NCBI GenBank assembly: GCA_903813345.2
Contig: CAIIXF020000003.1
Coordinates: forward strand, 13,716,931 to 13,780,930
Length of the DNA: 64,000 nt
Origin: Owenia fusiformis
Taxonomy: Eukaryota > Annelida > Polychaeta > Sabellida > Oweniidae
Direction of reading: 5' to 3'
The notes under the pieces were generated by a model. That model made no database searches. It had not been told where the DNA came from and was given only the letters and a program-made list of their open reading frames with translations. Every line of letters starts with the position of its first letter. The stretch's first letter is position 1. The translations under genes were made by a program, and so were the position numbers. Below are positions 37,201 to 50,159 of the stretch, one piece after another.

Positions 37201-37498
37201 TACCAATTTAGTTGTTATTTTAGTTGTTGAAAGAATAATATGATTAAATGATATGACATATTGTATTAATTATCTTCTGAGGTTTACTATGCAAAAGTGC
37301 TAGAATTTATTTATGAAGAATATACCATATCTTCGCCATCGGAAAATCAATAAGCATTACAAGAATCTTGAAATTTCATAGTGTTAAAATATATAAGCCT
37401 AAGTGGTAACCTTGTTAGCTGCTCGCGTGTGTTAACCGCGCCGGCTTGTTGCTAGTGCACCACGTAAGTTCGAGGGGAACGATTCACGTTATACAGGT
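34298..37498. other. Gene-free stretch above gene D
   Basis: A small inverted repeat at 34978-35100 has CGAAGCGATGACATTACC at one end and GGCAAGGCTATCGAAGCG at the other; its ACCGACTTGG motif also occurs at 32400. An imperfect 36-nt direct repeat lies at 36211-36285 (TGTCTAGGTTTCAATGGT twice). No gene seen. Confidence 0.4.
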
Positions 37499-38488
37499 TG
37501 ACGAGTTTATGATGGTAGACTGTAAATCTAGTAGATCTAGTAAATCTAAATCTAGTAAATCTAGTAAAATCTAGTAAAATCTTGTAAACTTTTTAGGGAC
37601 CATTCATTTGATGTCGATGTCAGTCTCTATGAAGAGTACTGGTGATTATGATTCCTTTTACAGCATTAGAAAAATACCTTCTCTGCATTAAAATTCAGAG
37701 TCATTCCTTTCACCAAATAATCAGTAAACAATTTTTTTAACAAAATTGTGAAATATTATAATAAAAAAGAATGTTTAAGGGGCTGATATGATATGGCTTT
37801 TAACTATTAATTACAAGGAATACAAGGAACATATCATCATCAAAACGTAAATGGAAAGCATTATAGAAATGTCATACTATACTTTATGTATAGGTAAAGC
37901 AAATAGATCAATCAGTAAGTTGTCTCACTCTTCCCCTTACTACAGCATTTGATTGTTTTTATTATTTTGGGGGGTTGGCAAAAATCAATTTTGAAATTGC
38001 CATTTATCCATTCCTCTAACATTGGAACTTCTACAAATATTGTCAATTGAACAGCATCGCCAAAAAATAAGCAATAACTAAATTATCTGATAGACTAAGC
38101 ATTATAACATTTTGTGAGGGAAAAACAAGCCTGTGTCATTTAGATGGTACACATTGTCCCCCCAGTCCTTAAATGTGTGGCTTAATTTGTTAATAGAGCA
38201 TGCTTCTTGGGTGGGTTGTGTATGATGATAAAATGGGTGTACCATTTGATAACCATTTTGTTATCCAGTACTAACATATAGTTGTTTTGTAACTAAATAT
38301 AATGAAATAAAAGGTAGAATTTTTTCTACATGTTCATTTCATTCATACAAAGGCATTTTCGGTGCTTTTTCGACATTTGCACTTATATCCTAGACATTGA
38401 ATATTCAAGTTTTTACAAGATTTTACTAGATTTACTATTTTTACTAGATTTACTAGATTTACAGTCTACCGTTTATGATTGTACACGT
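37499..38488. repeat. ~1 kb fold-back element with AAATCTAGT-rich arms
   Basis: The left arm (37504-37594) reads GTTTATGATGGTAGACTGTA and then repeated AAATCTAGT units. The right arm (38408-38480) carries the reverse complement, ending TACAGTCTACCGTTTATGAT. Each arm holds a short 9- to 10-bp tandem repeat. The interior is AT-rich and non-coding. Confidence 0.6.
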
Positions 38489-41400
38489 TGCGCCGTGCAT
38501 GATGAATTATCCGGATATCTTCTAGGTCAATTCGATTGATTAACGAGAAAAACAGTTAATCGTCCCTCACCACGAGTTTATTTCCCTTTGTGTCTGGATC
38601 CTTTCGGTTCTGGTGTTTTGAATAGGTCAAATACAGTATTTACAGTATTTGTCGCCTATACTTTTATGGTAGCGTTTCCTTGAGATATTTACATCATCAT
38701 CGGTATCTTAATAAATCATATAAATTCACGATATCAGGTGGAGGTAGAGAATTCACTTTTTATACAGGGTGGGTCAATAAATGTGCCTTTGGATATTCCC
38801 ATAGAGCCTACTTTAAGGAGTATTATGAACTAAATGTCATAAAAACTGTGCAAAAATGGGTTATCACTAAAAATCTTCTTACAATTGTCATCACCTTCAA
38901 AGGATTATATGCTAATATTAAACGTTATACTAACAATTAACTCACCGAAACTTCACCAAAGCATCTCTCAAATTTGTGCAGCCTATCAGCAAAAGTATAA
39001 ATTAACATGTCTCCGCTAGCTTTCTGTGCATCTTAAACCGATAATAAAGTCATAGAAATTTCACACATATGTGGTGCATCTTTCTAGGGGTTGTCAAGTT
39101 GGCCGAGAGGGCTTGAGCGCCAGCACGCTAGGCGTGGTAAATTCTAGGTCAACTTGACCAAGGGGATGAACATTTTTAGCATTTTGCGAAAGTTTTTTTT
39201 AATTTTCTTTCAAAATAATTTGTTGGTACCAAAAATGCTATAATTCCTCTAAGAACTGAATTATACATAAACCTTTGAAATAATACAAAACTCAAGGTAA
39301 ACAATTTTGTAGAACTGAAACAAATATAGCAGGTATCGCGAAATCCCATTGAAATCAATGTAACGTGTAATTGAATAACTATCAACATCTTATGAATTTA
39401 ATTTTTATTGGCATCTGAAATTACCTTGATTTCTTCCCAGAAAGTCTCTCATATCTGTGGCTCAGTAGAAAAATAACGGAGGCAAATACAAACTTGCAAA
39501 ATGTACTATCGAAAAAAACGAGGGGTCAGTCCCTCTGCCGACATTTGTTTTTTAATAGCAAACGTCTTGTACAGGAAAGTTACACTGTGTACAGTGCTGT
39601 AATGTAAGAAAAAATGTGTTTCCAAATATCATCGGAAAATTATCGATTAAGATCATTTTACTCTGTTCTGCAGCTTGGTGTCATTTATTCATGCATAGCT
39701 TGTATTTGAAATTGGATTTTCTTTTTACTTGATATTGTTGTATTTGAAATCATCGAGAATAAATGACAATGTGAACTAAAAGGAAACTTATGTACGTCCC
39801 TCAAACAATATGAATGATACTCATTCTATTTGTAAAGACTCAACTGCTACCATGTCAATAACATTTTTTTTTTATCTCAAACAGCTAATTTTCTAGATAA
39901 ACAGAATAGCTATAACTTCTTTGTGTATTTGCACATCATTATTAGTAAATTAAATTTATGATTATTCGTGATGATTACTTTCAATCAATTTAAGATATCT
40001 TGTAAATCCAATTAAAGAAAATAATGTTTGTCTTGAGATTTTCAAAATCTAAGTATTTAGCAAGAGGCTTGGAAATATATCAACGATGGCAATATGTGTG
40101 AGTTTTCACAAAAAGTGACTTATATAAATGGATTAAAAAGTAATTTGTAATTTAAGAGGATAGTGGATGAATGTGATGCCTTTCTGCTTGTTTCAGTACA
40201 ACTATTTTTATTGATAAATGTTTGTACCATAATCCCATGTACATTATTACATTATTGTTATGATATCATTGTATACTCTCCCCTAGCTTTCCCGACTTGA
40301 CTTATACGACTTGAAGGTCTTTCATGCTGAGGGTAAAAAATGTTCGTTGGTAGTCCCAACACATGTGAAAATATTTTGATAGAATTTCCAGGTGTATTAT
40401 AAGAGGTTCGAGAATCTTGTGTGGAATTTGTGATTTGCGCATTAGAAGAGGTAAATGCACAGCAGTGTATACAATGTGTGATTCTATCTCACTATCTCAT
40501 ATCTCATATGGGGTTTATGTACCCCAGCTTATTAGATATAGCAGGGCATGTTCAAAATATCTAGATTTCAAATCAAGACACCATATTTTAGTGATCAAGC
40601 TGGTAGGTCAAGGTTATACTTGTAAAAAACTTAAGAAATCCTTTCTGGGCTTTGCTGAAAAGAACAAGTTATTAATTTCGAAATTTCAAGTTTTACCACT
40701 TGAGATGCTGAAGGATGTAGGAATGGTTTAATAAATTGGCAATGAACTCACAATTTTCACTTGGCACCTTTTGAGGTGGATCCCGGCTATGGCATAAATG
40801 GTTGAGAAATAGGGATCGAAACCAGCCATAGTTTTCTCCTGATGACCAATGCATTGTGAATTGTTGAGTACTAGTACCTACAACTATTTTTGATGTTATG
40901 AGTATTGGCTATCATTTTTTCAATTTTTCTTCAACATGTATTGTAATGACTTCAGTATGAATGAAATGTCCCTTGGTGTCCTGGTCCTGGACTGTGATAT
41001 TGGTTCTCGATTGGAGGGGGAGGGGGTGTTAGACATTGGTTCTTTTCACGTTAGATAATGGTTTTGGGATATATAGGGTCTACTTTTCTTACGACAGATT
41101 ATCCTTAAAGTTTGCCTTTCAGGTTGGGTTTCTTTAAAGTTTTTAGTCACCCTTCCCTTTGGAATTTGCGCTTATATATTCAAATGTGTGACATCCCAAA
41201 TCAGAATGTTTTGGATACTAAAGGCAAAAGTTAATCCAGCCTCCACAGTGCACAGTTATGCCATCAAAACAAAGTCGATGTCATATTCTTACAATGACGT
41301 GTTTTTCTTATTATGAACTTAATGATCGATAGAAGATGGAGCTATTGCAGCTATTAACCTTGTTTGATATAATTATTGCTATTGTTTTATATGATTTGCT

Positions 41401-44400
41401 ATTAGTAGCCTTTTATTAATGAAATGTAAACACGGTGTCGTATACTTATATTTATTGTCCATGGCCACTCTCCCGATATGATAAAGAATATGATTGTGTG
41501 TGGATGGCATAAACTATTGTCTGGTAGACTAGTCGTGACCAGTCTATGACGTGCGTGTTTACAAAACCCATTCACGTAACAAATAAACAACATAACACTG
41601 TCAATTGTGATTAAAAATCACCACTCATTTTATAATTTGAATTCATATACAGGTGACACTTCATGTTAACGCACTGATAACACTTTACTTTGACAAGTCG
41701 TTATGACATATCTCGTTTCACAACACGTCATATTTGATAACAACTATTGTTAGCTTTATCTGATTACACATGTTGACATAACATCATTTTACACTTAGTA
41801 TTGATGCGTTGTCTGATTTACGTTTACATCGCTAAAACATCCTGAAGGATAAGTCTCATTATAAAGTACAAGATCGATTCTTTCAAATTGACGTAATTTC
41901 TTGTCACCACTTCTTGATATATGTCGACTAGTTCACTTTACTCGTCAAATGTGTGAATACCATAGCAGCCAGGGCATATATAGAGCAAGTCATGTTTCTC
42001 TGTTTTCCTTGACAACTTTTTTAATTCTCAATAACTTTTTATGAACCACTTGATCCTCCATTTTATAAAAATTGAAAATTGGTTCCCTAACCGAATTTGG
42101 CCATCATTTTTATAAATTGAAATTAAAAGCCGTTACATGGAAAGTAAAATGTTTTGTATGTTGGGAATGCTTTGAAGCTTTTGTTAAAACATCATGAAAA
42201 CTTATTAGAATTGATTATGTGAAAAAAGAGAAGCATGGCTTGTCATTTTTGGCTCACAAATAAATGACACTTAATGTATTCAAAAATTAAAATCAGAATG
42301 TTAAAAGTTTCTTTCAATATTTAAATATCGCAAATATATAAAAAGAACTCTAGATTCATCATTCTTAAATAAATTCAAAATACTAAAATTTCTAATTCAA
42401 AATTTAACAAGAAATATCTCGATTCCTCAAAAACGTAATTTCAGAAATAGTGATTGAGGAATCAATCATGATAGACATTTAAAATTGTCTTTAACTTCAC
42501 CATTTGGTAAAATAAGACCAAAATAAAGTAGTTAATGAAGTAATTTAGTGGTCTGTTGAACACATTAAAGTCCAAGTTTGGTAATTTTCGTTTATTTTTC
42601 TCACTAGAATTGCTTCATTGGATATAACAAATTGAAAATCGTAGACTTACAACTCATTCTTATGGTTCATTAGTATCAAATACAATTATCCGGGAAAAAC
42701 GTGACGTCACGAACAGAACTGGTTACCGATTTTAAACGGTAATACGTTATGAAACTAGAGTGTTAATTCAGAGTGTTTATGTTATGCTTTGTTTTAATTT
42801 ACCAGGCGTAGAAACACTTATCTACCTATGTAAAACTCACCATATTATGGTTCAGTGCATTAAGCATTTTGAATGACTATAAACTCCCACGGCGTTCTGA
42901 TCGTGACGTCATGTATGACCCTTGACATTGGCTGCCCAGGATTCGAAGAAAAGAACATCACACTTCACATGTGTTGAAATATTTACAGTTGTACCCGGAT
43001 TGACCTGTAAGTAGTGTATTGATCAATTAGAAAGTGTATAAACTGTATTTTGCCCCTGTAACCACCGAACTGGCATTCTAAAGGTAAATCGAAACAAGTC
43101 TAATAAAGCGAACAAACAATAAAATAGATACAACTATGTACAACTTACATGCATAACAAATATGATTCTAATTAAACAAGACTTTGGGCACGTGTGTGTA
43201 TCATGACTATGTCATTTATACTGTTATCAGGTGCCATTGAAACAAAAAAAACTTGTAATTTATATGCCATTGAAGCATATAAAATCTAGTAATTTATAAT
43301 TGTGTCTAGTTGGTTTGGGCAACTATTGTAAACCATGTTTGAGCGCATTCTGATACACATCGCATCTAAAAACCTGTCTTTGTTTAGTTGATCCATGTTT
43401 GAGCGTTCATGTATATTATGGAGACATATTCAACACCCTTTCTGTAAATTGACAAACTTTTCCCCTGAAAGCATCCTCCGATCACAGGGCTTCAAAAGCC
43501 AGAATATATTCTTTCTTTTTACCCCCTGCGATAAGCAGTTAGCCTTTCGCCGATTAAGAACTCGCAATCTGATTGGCTGTCGCAACACTGCGACAGAAAT
43601 CATGTATTAGTCATTGCGCATAATAAGATCACGTGATTCAGTTTAATCAGGCGCTTCCAAATTGGTTATAGCAGGGGGAAGAAGGAGGTACGGATTCTGG
43701 ATACCTGCTTAGGAGGATGCCAGAAAGTGGATGCATTAGATAAAAGCGTGTGTCCATTCGAAAATATGACATATCCATGCTTGTTTTTATCGATTATTTG
43801 ATATCATTACACGTCAATATATTGATATTCTGACGATGATTGTGTAATTAAAGGGGCAACAAGGACTGTAGAGAGAAAATTCGAATTATTCTTATTTTTC
43901 TGAGCTATCAGGTCAATATTTGGCTTTACATATTCTTTGACATACCTATTTTCTTAAAATGTATGGATAAACTCTCAATTTCAGCATTAAGTAAAGGGAG
44001 TCCCACTTATAGACTTTTCAGATTCACCACGTTTCAAGAGGGATATCAGCTGAAATAATGTTCATCCAGGGGGTTTCTTTGTAGATAATAAAAATATATG
44101 TTACTCTTGATGAAATATCAAAACTTAAGTATATTTTGACACTGGTCGATGATCATTGAATGGTCCCCCGTACACTAATTGTTGCACCTTTAAGTACAGA
44201 CATATATTAGCAAAGCATAAACATAATTTATTTGAACAGCCACCAGCCTTTTTTGTCTTCATTTTTTGCTCAATAAATAGTGGTTAATCGTTATACACGA
44301 GAAATGTCTTCTTTCCACCGCTTAGTATTGAAAAGTTTTGCAACACCTGGAAATAAAAAATGTGATTATGTAACTCGACAGCGACTCAATTCTGACCATA

Positions 44401-44613
44401 AAAAGAACAATTTTCATTGAAACATAATGTTTTATCGAGAGATATCAGGATGATATAATCCATTTTCAAGAGCCATTGTTAAATGGCCCCATCTCGACAT
44501 CTTTTTTCAAATAGTTTCATTCATTTTCTGGAGTTTAGTGACGTTTGTTAGGATGTTGGTTTCACTACTATCAAGTATATGACATTTTATCACTACGACA
44601 TACCAATGATATG
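38489..44613. other. Long gene-free stretch between genes D and E
   Basis: No gene supported. At 39095-39165 a tRNA-like A box (TTGGCCGAGAGG) is followed by a poor B box inside a small inverted repeat (GTCAAGTTGGCC/GGTCAACTTGAC). It may be a tRNA-derived SINE remnant. The rest is AT-rich single-copy-looking sequence with short, unsupported frames (for example 40417-40731 +). Confidence 0.4.
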
Positions 44614-44822
44614 CAAGGGTCGATCAAAAAGTTTCTTACCATTGGCTCTAGATTTTATAATAAAGAGAAGTTTGATGGTCAAACTACCAATAAAGCAATG
44701 TGTATGAAACTCATACAGGTCGAAGCAAATTAACTGCCCCGTCTCATGTTAAAGTTTGAGCATCCAACCATCTAATTATAAAATCTAGAGCCAACGGTAA
44801 GAAACTTTTTGATCGACCCTTG
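44614..44822. mobile_element. Mariner-like MITE, ~210 bp
   Basis: Terminal inverted repeats CAAGGGTCGATCAAAAAGTT and its reverse complement are followed by TCTTACC(A/G)TTGGCTCTAGATTTTATA in both arms, about 46 bp each. A TA follows the right end, and one lies two bases from the left end. The GGTCGATCAAAAAGTT style is typical of mariner-type ends. There is no transposase. Confidence 0.65.
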
Positions 44823-45134
44823 TACAAATTAATATAAATCGACTTAAATAGGTATACCCTTCCTCATATTCAATATATAAAAATGCCAAATATGCCAGCT
44901 TTACAATCAATGATATACACAGCTTTCCTTGGTATCCCCAGGTATAAAAGAACCATGAGAATATGCATTATACATGACTGTTCATTTGACTTTCCGAATA
45001 TCCATGACTTAAACTGACCATTATCGACGCAAAGCAACCAACATATATCCAAACAATTCAATTACGTTTTATTTACGAAAATTCCTTTTGAAACCGAAGA
45101 CTATCATACATACCATCGATATGTCATTGGATGA

Positions 45135-47894
45135 TCAGTTCTGTACAGCTGGAATACAAAATACAATATTTGAAACATAATGTTATGAGATTAAAGTAAA
45201 AGTAAACGTTCGAAGTAAAAAAATGTAGAACCTATAGACTATTGATTGGTATCTATGTGGAGAGTTTGCAACTCACTTATAGCATGTTTACTATTCCCGT
45301 ATAGCGTATAACTTATGAAGCGTTTGATTAAGTCATTATTTATTGCAGCTCTATACGTCCATGGGTGTTATTCTCATAAATCGTCGTCTAAACGTGCGAA
45401 TATCACATCCATGGACGTATAGAGCTGTGCAATAAATGATGACGTAACCAAACGCTTTCTGAGTTACATATATACGCTATAGGTGAATAAAAAACATGCT
45501 ATAAGTGAGTTGGAAAATCTCTCTATTGGGTTAATATTAGTACTTACAGCACACTTGGGAGGCAAGGAAAGCTATTTTCCGTGTCAGGGTATCAAATTCC
45601 ATTTTGAATACGTTTTCTGGCTTTGAAGCTATTGCATACCATTCCTCATCTCCTATGTACACATTGCGTTTATTTAATTCAACTTGCCGTTGATTAGGTA
45701 ATCCCATGACATAGGTGGGTGTTATTTTCTTTAACATCTTAGCTTCTTTTATCGTGAGGTTCTTATTTTCTTCTGGTTTTGTTAAACCGTCACTTATGAC
45801 AAATAATATATTTGGTTTGTCAGGTCGGTCGCCTCCCCTCGGAGTAAAATAATCAAGTCTGACTGACTCCAAAGCCGCATTAGTTGAAGTCCCGCAATCT
45901 CTACGTAAGCTTCGCCCAGGCTCTAGGACAAGGTTCATTTGCTTGATAGTTCGTTTATATTGAAATTTATTTTGGGTATTATTTAAAAATGCAACGTGAA
46001 ATATTTTTTTCGAAAATGATACAATTCCTATTCTCGTGCTTAGTGGCCCGATAGTAATAACATCCGCAATGCTCATCAGGAACTTTTGTATTTGTAACTT
46101 GTTCGAATCGGTAATCGAGCACGACACATCAACTGCGAATACTAGATCGATTCCACAAGCCAGGACGACAGGTCTCTCTATAAATATAAATTATTACACG
46201 ATTCTTAACGAATGCATTACTACTGATTGGGATTTTGTTACATGACTGCAGGGGCGGATCTGGCAACCAATAAGGGAGGGGGGGGGGGGGGCAAATTGCA
46301 GTTTTGAGAAAAAAAAAATCCGTTGGGCACCTAAAGCCAAAATGTGGGCCCAAATTTCGAAATTAAGAGGCCCATTTTCTTCAAAATTTCGAAATTAAGA
46401 GGCCCATTTTCTTCAAAATTTGGCTTAATACTAAAAATAAGGCCTTAAAAGGCCCAGTAATGAGCAAAAAGGTCCACTTTTTGGAGCCCCAGCGGATTTT
46501 TGGCCCAAAATATTTTGGGCCAAACTTTTTTCTGGGCCCATCAAAGGGGGGGGGGGGGGTCCCCCAGATCCGCCAGTGGCCTGTACAGATTAATTGCTTC
46601 TAATGTAAACAAGCAATGCCTCTAAATAAAGTAAAATGTCATTGGATGCCATACCCTTCATATTTGGAACTGTCATTGTTAAATTTTTGAAAAAGGATTG
46701 TTAATTTCCATAAGCTATCTATCAAGGTTGATGCAAAATCTCAATTTCTACATGTTGCTTGTTATTCGAATGAATTGATTGTTGATTAATTAAAGTAAAC
46801 ACTACACGGAAAACGCATTTCTTAAGTGACATATTCTTACCGACACCCTCACTAGCAAGAGAGGGGATACATTTTGAGCTTGTCTTTATACAAGGCACAT
46901 GGTCGGACTTCTTCCCCTCGCCATTCCTCTTTCTCATGTAATACCTTGGGACGCTGGTTCCATCCGGGCACTTTCTCCGTACATACCTTCCAGATGGAAT
47001 ATCACACCTCAGAAAATAACATTCGTCTTTGTATGGATCTGTTAAGTATTTTTCTGCACTTTTACAACTTGCTAAACAAAAACAAAACAAAGCAAATAAA
47101 GTAAGCACTAAAAATGCGAAAACATGAAAATACTATTTCAAAAATGAAAACCAAAGCAATTGAATATTGTCCCACTATTCAATCTATAACATGGATGAAA
47201 CAGCCAATAAAATAGCCATAACAGATTATAATTTTAAAAATTCAAAGAAAAATGTCTGACTACAATAATGGGGATCGGGGTTAACTTCTGAAACCAATGT
47301 CCCCGATAATTACATTATATTATATCATCTAATGTGATTTGTCATAAAAAGTTATCTAGTTAAAAACGAGAAACGATTGGAGTTGTAATGAAAGTTAGAG
47401 GTGAATACAAAGAGATTCATGTTGTTAGACGTATCAAGTTTAACATTCTAAAATAATGTAATATTTTCCCATTTGTATGACACTCTCTTATATAAGGCTG
47501 TCACTTTTGATCAGTAATCTAGTTATATTTGTTTTTTTTTGTTTACATTGCACTTGATTGATGTGCAGTGTTTACAGGAGGGTGAATAAGTAAACTATAT
47601 GCGATTAAGAAATGACACCATGATCTACTTACGTAATTCAATACGTTGTTCTTCAATGCGGTTTGCGACATCCGCTAACCTGTTAGGTACTGTAGTATTT
47701 GTCGGTCTAGCTGTTGATTTGGGTGGTATGGTCGTTAGTGGCGATGTTGGTGCTGGTGTAGTTCTAGCTTTTGCTTCTTTTATCCTTACAAGTCTCTTAA
47801 TCGCTGAGTTTGAGAACAATCCACAATGTACTGTGCTAATCGATAGGAAAATCATGTAAATAGTAAAAACTTTGGTTGATTTATTCCCCTCCAT
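45135..47894 (-). CDS. Gene E: secreted six-Cys plus vWA protein, second architecture
   Basis: Exons: 47894-47633, 47071-46841, 46177-45548 and a 14-nt coding end 45148-45135, giving 378 residues. The donors are GTAAGT, GTAAGA and GTAAGT, all phase 1. Exon 1 encodes a signal peptide (MEGNKSTKVFTIYMIFLSIS..., cleavage near HCG) and a Thr/Pro-rich stretch (TTPAPTSPLTTIPP), a likely O-glycosylated stalk. Exon 2 has six cysteines (90, 105, 110, 122, 148, 155) with TDPYKDECYFLRCD. The vWA domain (172 onwards) lies in one exon: MIDAS D181-V-S183-C184-S185, DCGTST and FVISDG. The last coding exon adds only S-V-Q-N and a stop; it then runs 21 nt further to a GTATGT donor, so a 3'-untranslated intron is likely. 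Introns 2 and 3 each hold a MITE. Role presumably extracellular adhesion or matrix; ligand unknown. Confidence 0.85.
45260..45523. repeat. 264-bp hairpin MITE in intron 3 of gene E
   Basis: Long inverted arms pair GAGAGTTTGCAACTCACTTA with the right end TAAGTGAGTTGGAAAATCTC. They continue inward through GCATGTTT, TATAGCGTATA, AAGCGTTTG and CTATACGTCCATGG. It is almost fully self-complementary. It makes up about two thirds of the intron. Confidence 0.85.
46249..46578. repeat. GGCGGATC-ended MITE, in intron 2 of gene E
   Basis: Ends CAGGGGCGGATCTGG and CCAGATCCGCCAGTG are inverted. The interior is purine-rich, with poly-G tracts at both sides and repeated GGGCCCA/GGCCCATTTT motifs. A 32-bp segment beginning AATTTCGAAATTAAGAGG is tandemly duplicated near 46355. 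The same family occurs at 55110-55360. Confidence 0.75.
46722..46840 (-). other. Read-through past the exon 2 donor of gene E
   Basis: The open frame of exon 2 continues about 40 codons into intron 2 before a stop. The GTAAGA donor at 46840 and the exact phase match to the vWA exon make splicing the better explanation. Intron retention would give a secreted six-Cys protein without a vWA domain; this is speculation. Confidence 0.3.
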
Positions 47895-49329
47895 TGGTTT
47901 TATGACAATAACTGAGAATTAGAATACTGAAAACTGTGTTGTGTATTAAATTGTACAAGAGTCCTCAGAATGACTCGTCTTTAGAGAATCGCTAACTTAT
48001 AGAAATGTCACGTGTTCCTGGAAATAACGACATCGTCCAATCAGGCTGTTATTGTTGGCAAATAAACCCACTTTATTTCTATAATCCTTTTATACTGTTT
48101 AATTTCATCTTGGATACCTACGTCCATATTTCATATATAATATTGTATTTCATAAAAAATAACATAATCGCGAGGCAAAATTAATTTCCAGCATGTTGTG
48201 TTGCTACAGAACCGGAAGACAAATCAATTAGTTTTTGTCCGTATTTGTCCAAGGTTTTTATTAATATACAGCGATAGTTATATACGTCTATTCTATTGTT
48301 CTGTTAATCTTTTTAATTAGAATATAAATGCGTATGTTCTCTGTACTAAAAACAATAACATAATGTCATCATCTAAGATGGCGATCATGAGTATGTTTGT
48401 TTTACCACAGAACATAACATTTGGCTGATTGTATGCTATTAATCTAATCAAATCTTAATAATTACAGCAACAATTATAATTGAATAAGCGTGCCATATCT
48501 CAAACCAGTCAACATGTTCAGATAATAAATTATGAAACCTCTAAATGAAACGTTGGTTATGTAACACTTTATTGAAGATTTCCTTTGCTTTACGAACGTC
48601 GCTGATTGGGATTTCTGAAGACTATAATAACGATTACATTCTGACCCAAATGTTAAGGTCAAATATTCCGGTATGAGGTTTTCGAAAGGAAATGGCAAAC
48701 ATTCATTTTACAAAAAAAAAATTTGATTGTAATGTTTGATTAACTTTATATATTAATATTATCCTACACTTAGTGTGCTATATCATTTAGCATGCGCGAT
48801 TTGGGCACTAACACTCATTGGCAATAGTTTTTACAACCCCTAGTTACACTTGTAACCCACAACAACTTCTACTGAGCGCTATATTCCCCTTCGGACCAAG
48901 GAAATTGCCGTTTCCTTCAGTACTAGTTGTACTAGGTTATCATTCTCTTGACTTGTTCCCTTCCGGGCCAGGGGAATATCATGACGCAATGAAAATCTAG
49001 CCCTCTTCTAAACACCCGTTCATTGGTCAGTGTCGCTCCCTAACGGGCTCAAGCTCCCGGGGCACACTGCTATACCTGCAAACCACTGCCCAAACAGCAA
49101 GGGCGTGGTGGGGTATATATCAGAGCTGATCCTTTTCGGAATAACAGAAATATTCATTCACATTTCGATGTTTTTTCAGTGACATGATGTTAGTGCCTCG
49201 ATTCATGAAGAGCCTCAAGTCCAAAGATATTACACAGAATTATTATACAGAATTATACAGCGTATATATATTTGTTTCAGTAATGTATAATAACATATTG
49301 AAAATAAATTTGATATCTATTGGCAAAAT

Positions 49330-49442
49330 GAATAACCGGAGGAGATCGCCACGATATACTCCAGAAAACCAATATGCGGAGGATATCGTGACGAAATACT
49401 CCGGAAAACCCAATATGCGGAGGATATTGTGACGATATCCGC
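49330..49442. repeat. Short tandem repeat, unit ~45 bp
   Basis: Two and a half units of the form CGGAGGATATCGTGACGA, ATACTCCGGAAAACC, CAATATG. The units differ by a few substitutions. Confidence 0.7.
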
Positions 49443-50054
49443 TTGTTGATTTCCCGCCAAATTGACTCTATTTGGCATGAAATTCATTTTCAATTATTAT
49501 ATACATTTAGTACACTCCTTGTAAGTGTCGGATAATCAGAACATCCTATGATTTTTTCAGAATATCATTTTAATCTACTCGGTGATATTGATATATGCAC
49601 TCGTTAGCTTTGCTCTCTCGAACCCGGATTTAACCCGAAATCTTTTTTCATACAACCTGGATGATCCGGATTTTTTAAAAATCAGTTAGAATCTCGAAAA
49701 TTTTAGGTTGAGAAGTATGTATCATGCTGTTTGCTAAAGGTACATGTATGCAGATACCCTGGATACTGAGAATGCTTTAAGATATCTAGTAAGATGTTCA
49801 TCAATAAGTGGAACTTTAATCTTGAATGCCTTTAAAAATAACTATATTGTATCTATAATCACTCCAGAAGAGTAAACTGTAATGAATTGTCATATATTGT
49901 ATTGTAATAAAATAGTATCTGCCAATATTCAGTTCTATGGTATGACTGTGGAAAAAGGCCATATGATATTAATGTTGTCACTTAACTGCAACTTTTATAT
50001 TCCGTGTATAAAGATGCATAAATATTACAATTATGATATAATTTACATTAAATA

Positions 50055-50159
50055 ATTTAGACCATCTCTTTTGTTACATTTACGTAAGTCGTCAAAGTAA
50101 CATATACATTAGGAAATATAACGGATCTTCATGAATGTAACAAAAGCGAGGGGCTAAAT
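50055..50159. repeat. 105-bp hairpin MITE
   Basis: ATTTAGACCATCTCTTTTGT at the left end pairs with ACAAAAGCGAGGGGCTAAAT at the right end; ACGTAAGTC lies towards the centre. No coding capacity. Confidence 0.65.

Noticed and set aside
39095-39165. tRNA-like A box TTGGCCGAGAGG
   Set aside because: The B box is poor and the region folds as a simple inverted repeat; not a tRNA gene.
46129-46353. 74-codon frame overlapping the start of the gene E vWA exon
   Set aside because: Out of frame with the vWA domain and partly inside the G-rich MITE.
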